Shown here: positions 9,202 through 10,988 of the stretch, in pieces
Layout: each line of letters opens with the position of its first letter
How positions within the stretch are numbered: position 1 is the first letter of the stretch
Source: Anaeromyces robustus
Lineage: Eukaryota; Neocallimastigomycota; Neocallimastigomycetes; Neocallimastigales; Neocallimastigaceae
Assembly (NCBI GenBank): GCA_002104895.1
Contig: MCFG01000173.1
Location: forward strand, 125,001 to 135,988
DNA length: 10,988 nucleotides
Direction of reading: 5' to 3'
Notes under the pieces: generated by a model
Told to the model about the DNA's origin: nothing
Seen by the model: only the letters and a program-made list of their open reading frames with translations
The model's database searches: none
Translations under genes and position numbers: made by a program

Positions 9202-9275
9202 TTCGCGACAACAAAAAATCTATTTTCTCGAATGATGAAAACATAATAGGTTAGAAGAAAAAACAAGCAGTGCAT

Positions 9276-9347
9276 GGGGTGTTAGCTCAGCGGTAGAGCA
9301 ATTGACTGCAGATCAATAGGTTTTAGGTTCAAATCCGGAACGCCCCT
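9276..9347 (+). tRNA. tRNA-Cys(GCA), divergent copy
   Basis: The 72-nt cloverleaf has acceptor GGGGTGT paired with ACGCCCC (one T-G wobble), D stem GCTC/GAGC, 7-nt D loop AGCGGTA, anticodon stem ATTGA/TCAAT and loop CTGCAGA with anticodon GCA at 9308-9310. The variable loop has five bases and the T loop is TTCAAAT. T9347 supplies the U73 discriminator typical of tRNA-Cys. There is no intron; CCA is not encoded, as expected in eukaryotes. The A box (TAGCTCAGCGG) and B box (GGTTCAAATCC) are intact. It differs from the other copy at two bases: T9322 (position 48, which would lose the 15-48 Levitt pair) and A9325 (position 51, an A-G mismatch in the T stem). It may be a weakened or pseudogene copy, though Pol III signals remain. 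Confidence 0.9.
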
Positions 9348-9358
9348 TTGATATTTTC

Positions 9359-9368
9359 TTTTTTTTTT
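9359..9368 (+). terminator. Pol III terminator T10 of the plus-strand tRNA-Cys
   Basis: Ten consecutive T start 11 nt after the discriminator base, preceded by a weaker T4 at 9354-9357. This is the normal RNA polymerase III termination signal. Confidence 0.75.
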
Positions 9369-9598
9369 CCTTTTTACCTTCTTACTAAAAAAAAAAGATA
9401 TGAAAGTATAAAAATTATTATTCTAATTTTAATTTTTTTAAATGTTAAATTTTTTTATTAATATTTCTATATTAAAAACATCAAAACATTAATATAAAAT
9501 TAATTTCTATATTTTAAAAAATATATTTGATATTGAAAATTACTTTTATTTTAAATTTATTAATGAAAAGAAACATTTATATAAGTAAATTAAAAAGT

Positions 9599-9605
9599 AA
9601 AAAAA
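9599..9605 (-). terminator. Pol III terminator T7 of the minus-strand tRNA-Cys
   Basis: Seven A on the + strand (T7 on the transcribed sense) lie 8 nt beyond the 3' end of the minus-strand tRNA. A second, shorter run follows at about 9592-9596. Confidence 0.75.
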
Positions 9606-9613
9606 GAGTTTAA

Positions 9614-9685
9614 AGGGGCGTTCCGGATTTGAACCGAAGACCTATTGATCTGCAGTCAATTGCTCTACCGCTGAGCTAACACCCC
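9614..9685 (-). tRNA. tRNA-Cys(GCA), canonical copy
   Basis: The 72-nt cloverleaf on the minus strand is identical to the plus-strand copy except at two positions. Acceptor, D and anticodon stems pair fully, the T stem TTCGG/CCGGA is closed (T-G wobble at 50-64), position 48 is C and G15 can form the Levitt pair. Anticodon GCA, U73 (A9614 on the + strand), no intron, no encoded CCA. A and B boxes are intact and a T7 terminator follows. The identity stops at the gene ends: neither the 5' nor the 3' flank matches the other copy. This is the copy I expect to be functional; it decodes UGC and UGU. Confidence 0.95.
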
Positions 9686-10239
9686 ATAACCGGTTTTAAT
9701 AATAAAGAATGAAATTTTAAGTAATAAAATAATAATTTAACTGATTTGAATGTAAAGATTTGGAGTGACCACTAGGTTATTGTAGGAAATTAATAATAAA
9801 TAATAATATAATATATTAAATTATTTATAACACTATTGATTATTCACTTAATTAATTAGTAGATTCATTTATATAATATATATTTGTTCATTTATTTATG
9901 GTTGATATTTATATTTTATTTATTATTAATTGATTGTTAATATCGACTCAAAGAGTCAAATAAAATAAAATACATGAATTTATATATTCAAAAATCTATT
10001 CTAAATTATTACATGATTGGGCAAATTATTTAAAATAAGAATTATATAATTATTTAATTATTATTTTAATTAAATAAATATAATATTAAGAACTAGATAA
10101 ATTATTATATTAATTAAGTGAATAATAAATTAATATTTAAATAAATTTATTTCAATGAATACATATTATTAATTTAAGTAAATTATTATCTAATAATTGA
10201 GTGAATATATTTATTATTAATTAAATAAATAATATTATT
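9686..10239. other. AT-rich spacer, no gene seen
   Basis: This stretch is A/T-dominated with AATTAATT-type palindromes. Two minor features stand out: a G/C-containing patch at about 9755-9785 (GGAGTGACCACTAGG) and a perfect small hairpin GACTC-AAA-GAGTC at 9945-9957. I find no frame, RNA gene or clear element boundary. Confidence 0.6.
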
Positions 10240-10660
10240 CCGAAAGGTAAAGAGTAAGGTTCGAACCAGAGACAACCAACATAATAATAGAAGCAGGTAG
10301 AACTGAGCCTAATTAGTAGCCATAATGGATCCATATCATTACATGGTCCTCCTCTAAAGATCGGATACCAGACGATCGCTAATATAAAAGAATAGTAAAT
10401 AAGAGTTTGTAGATAATCTAAAGAGAGTTATAATCGAGAGTAATCATTAAAAGCCTAAAAAAAAAAAATTTGTATAAGATAGTATCTACAAAAAGATATA
10501 TTAAAATATTAGAGTTATAGTATTTGATTATTTAGCGGTAACGTATCCTAAAATAGTAGTTAAAATTTTATATCGAAGTAGAGTTTAAGAGGTATTATAT
10601 GGCAGGCACAGATAAAATAAAGATAAATTGGTATCTGGTTTTCTAGTAGAATTGAGTATG
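10240..10660. pseudogene. Less AT-rich relic segment with fragmented coding-like pieces
   Basis: Composition changes at about 10240. Short plus-strand frames with ordinary amino-acid mix overlap: 10505-10588 (DYLAVTYPKIVVKILYRSRV) and, in another frame, 10560-10646 (IEVEFKRYYMAGTDKIKI). This is what a frameshifted relic would give. GATCG 10359-10363 pairs with CGATC 10373-10377, and GGATCCAT 10327-10334 nearly pairs with ATGGTCC 10343-10349. A tRNA-type B-box sequence lies at 10258-10267. I read it as remains of a mobile or repetitive element; neither family nor orientation can be settled. Confidence 0.35.
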
Positions 10661-10669
10661 AACAGAAAA

Positions 10670-10987
10670 TTACCAAAAAATGCGGCTAACGGCATCAAAA
10701 TTGAAATAAAGATTTTTTGAGAAGAAAAATAGGTAAAACTGTTCTAGAATGTTCCAAACTAGTTCAAAGTGTACTCCTGATGGAGATAATTTATATTTAG
10801 TGAAAAACGCATCATTTTTTAAACCGATTGGTAAAATTAAAAAATTTCCGAAAAAGATTGATGGATGCATTGTTGTTCTTATTTTAATATTATTGAAAAT
10901 AGATTTTCGATTTATGGCGTTTATTGAAACGTTGAACGGTGAAAACCTTGGAAGGATTGGTCCTACAACAAGGTAGTGGGTGTTGTT
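10670..10987 (-). CDS. Minus-strand open frame running off the right edge, probably repeat-derived
   Basis: On the minus strand a frame is open from the window edge to TAA at about 10670, 105 sense codons in total. The internal ATG at 10870 gives 66 residues (starting MHPSIFFGNFLILPIGL), but sense codons continue upstream (GPILPRFSPFNVSINAINRK), so any protein starts outside the window. Composition is Phe/Leu/Ile/Asn-rich with ordinary complexity and more G/C than neighbouring DNA. An antisense frame (10749-10976, 75 aa, MFQTSSKCTPDGDNLYLVKN) overlaps it entirely, so coding strand is unresolved; the minus frame is longer and open to the edge. I have a vague sense of having seen similar short hypothetical proteins in AT-rich fungal genomes, but this is not verified. 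No domain recognised. Confidence 0.3.
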   Translation of the reverse strand, partial: NNTHYLVVGPILPRFSPFNVSINAINRKSIFNNIKIRTTMHPSIFFGNFLILPIGLKNDAFFTKYKLSPSGVHFELVWNILEQFYLFFFSKNLYFNFDAVSRIFW

Positions 10988-10988
10988 T

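Larger units (their letters stand above)
9276..9685. repeat. 72-bp inverted repeat formed by convergent tRNA-Cys genes
   Basis: The two tRNA genes form an inverted repeat (70 of 72 identical) with a 266-bp AT-rich spacer (9348-9613). The spacer contains both terminators and no open frame. Their 3' ends face each other. Confidence 0.9.

Noticed and set aside
9276-9685. Inverted tRNA copies as terminal inverted repeats of a transposon
   Set aside because: The repeats are exact mature tRNA genes with Pol III boxes and terminators, and the 266-bp spacer has no transposase frame.
10250-10322. Minus-strand tRNA gene
   Set aside because: A B-box-like core is present, but the T stem and acceptor stem do not pair and no clear anticodon arm forms.
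10749-10976. Plus-strand 75-aa frame with a hydrophobic stretch
   Set aside because: It overlaps completely the longer minus-strand frame that stays open to the window edge. Kept only as part of the unresolved island, not as a gene.

Overview
The window looks like a very AT-rich eukaryotic nuclear contig. The reasons are one enormous Asn/Ser/Lys/Asp-rich open frame written almost entirely in A/T-ending codons, intergenic DNA made largely of A and T runs, AATAAA signals, and two nuclear-type tRNA-Cys genes with internal A/B boxes and downstream T runs. An early-diverging fungus fits best. Anaerobic chytrids (Neocallimastigomycota) are my first guess because of base composition, Asn tracts and proline-rich SH3-type ligands. 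Other AT-rich fungi (e.g. Glomeromycotina) and dictyostelids cannot be excluded from sequence alone.

Layout. Positions 3-5393 (+) hold a low-complexity, probably intrinsically disordered protein of at least 1787 residues that is open to the left edge, with AATAAA signals at and just after its stop. Positions 5398-6629 are almost pure A/T with tandem repeats and T runs of 30 and 50. Positions 6663-7385 (+) hold what looks like a broken small membrane-protein gene: frame 0, then frame 1, then frame 0 again with one internal TAA. It is followed by AATAAA and an A15 run. Positions 7442-9275 are gene-poor, with a sharply GC-richer island at 8846-8999 and several good hairpins. Positions 9276-9685 carry two tRNA-Cys(GCA) genes pointing at each other; one is canonical and the other has two changes in the T-arm region. 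After about 550 bp of AT-rich spacer, 10240-10988 is another less AT-rich segment with decayed coding-like pieces and a 106-codon minus-strand frame that runs off the right edge.

The pieces do not form an operon or an obvious joint system. The window reads as one big structural or adaptor-type gene followed by repeat-rich, relic-rich accessory DNA with a tRNA pair. I see no defence island, CRISPR array, complete transposon or biosynthetic cluster. The most distinctive signals are the two-cysteine duplicated motif in the large protein, the decayed membrane gene, the convergent tRNA-Cys pair with one divergent copy, and the two compositional islands.
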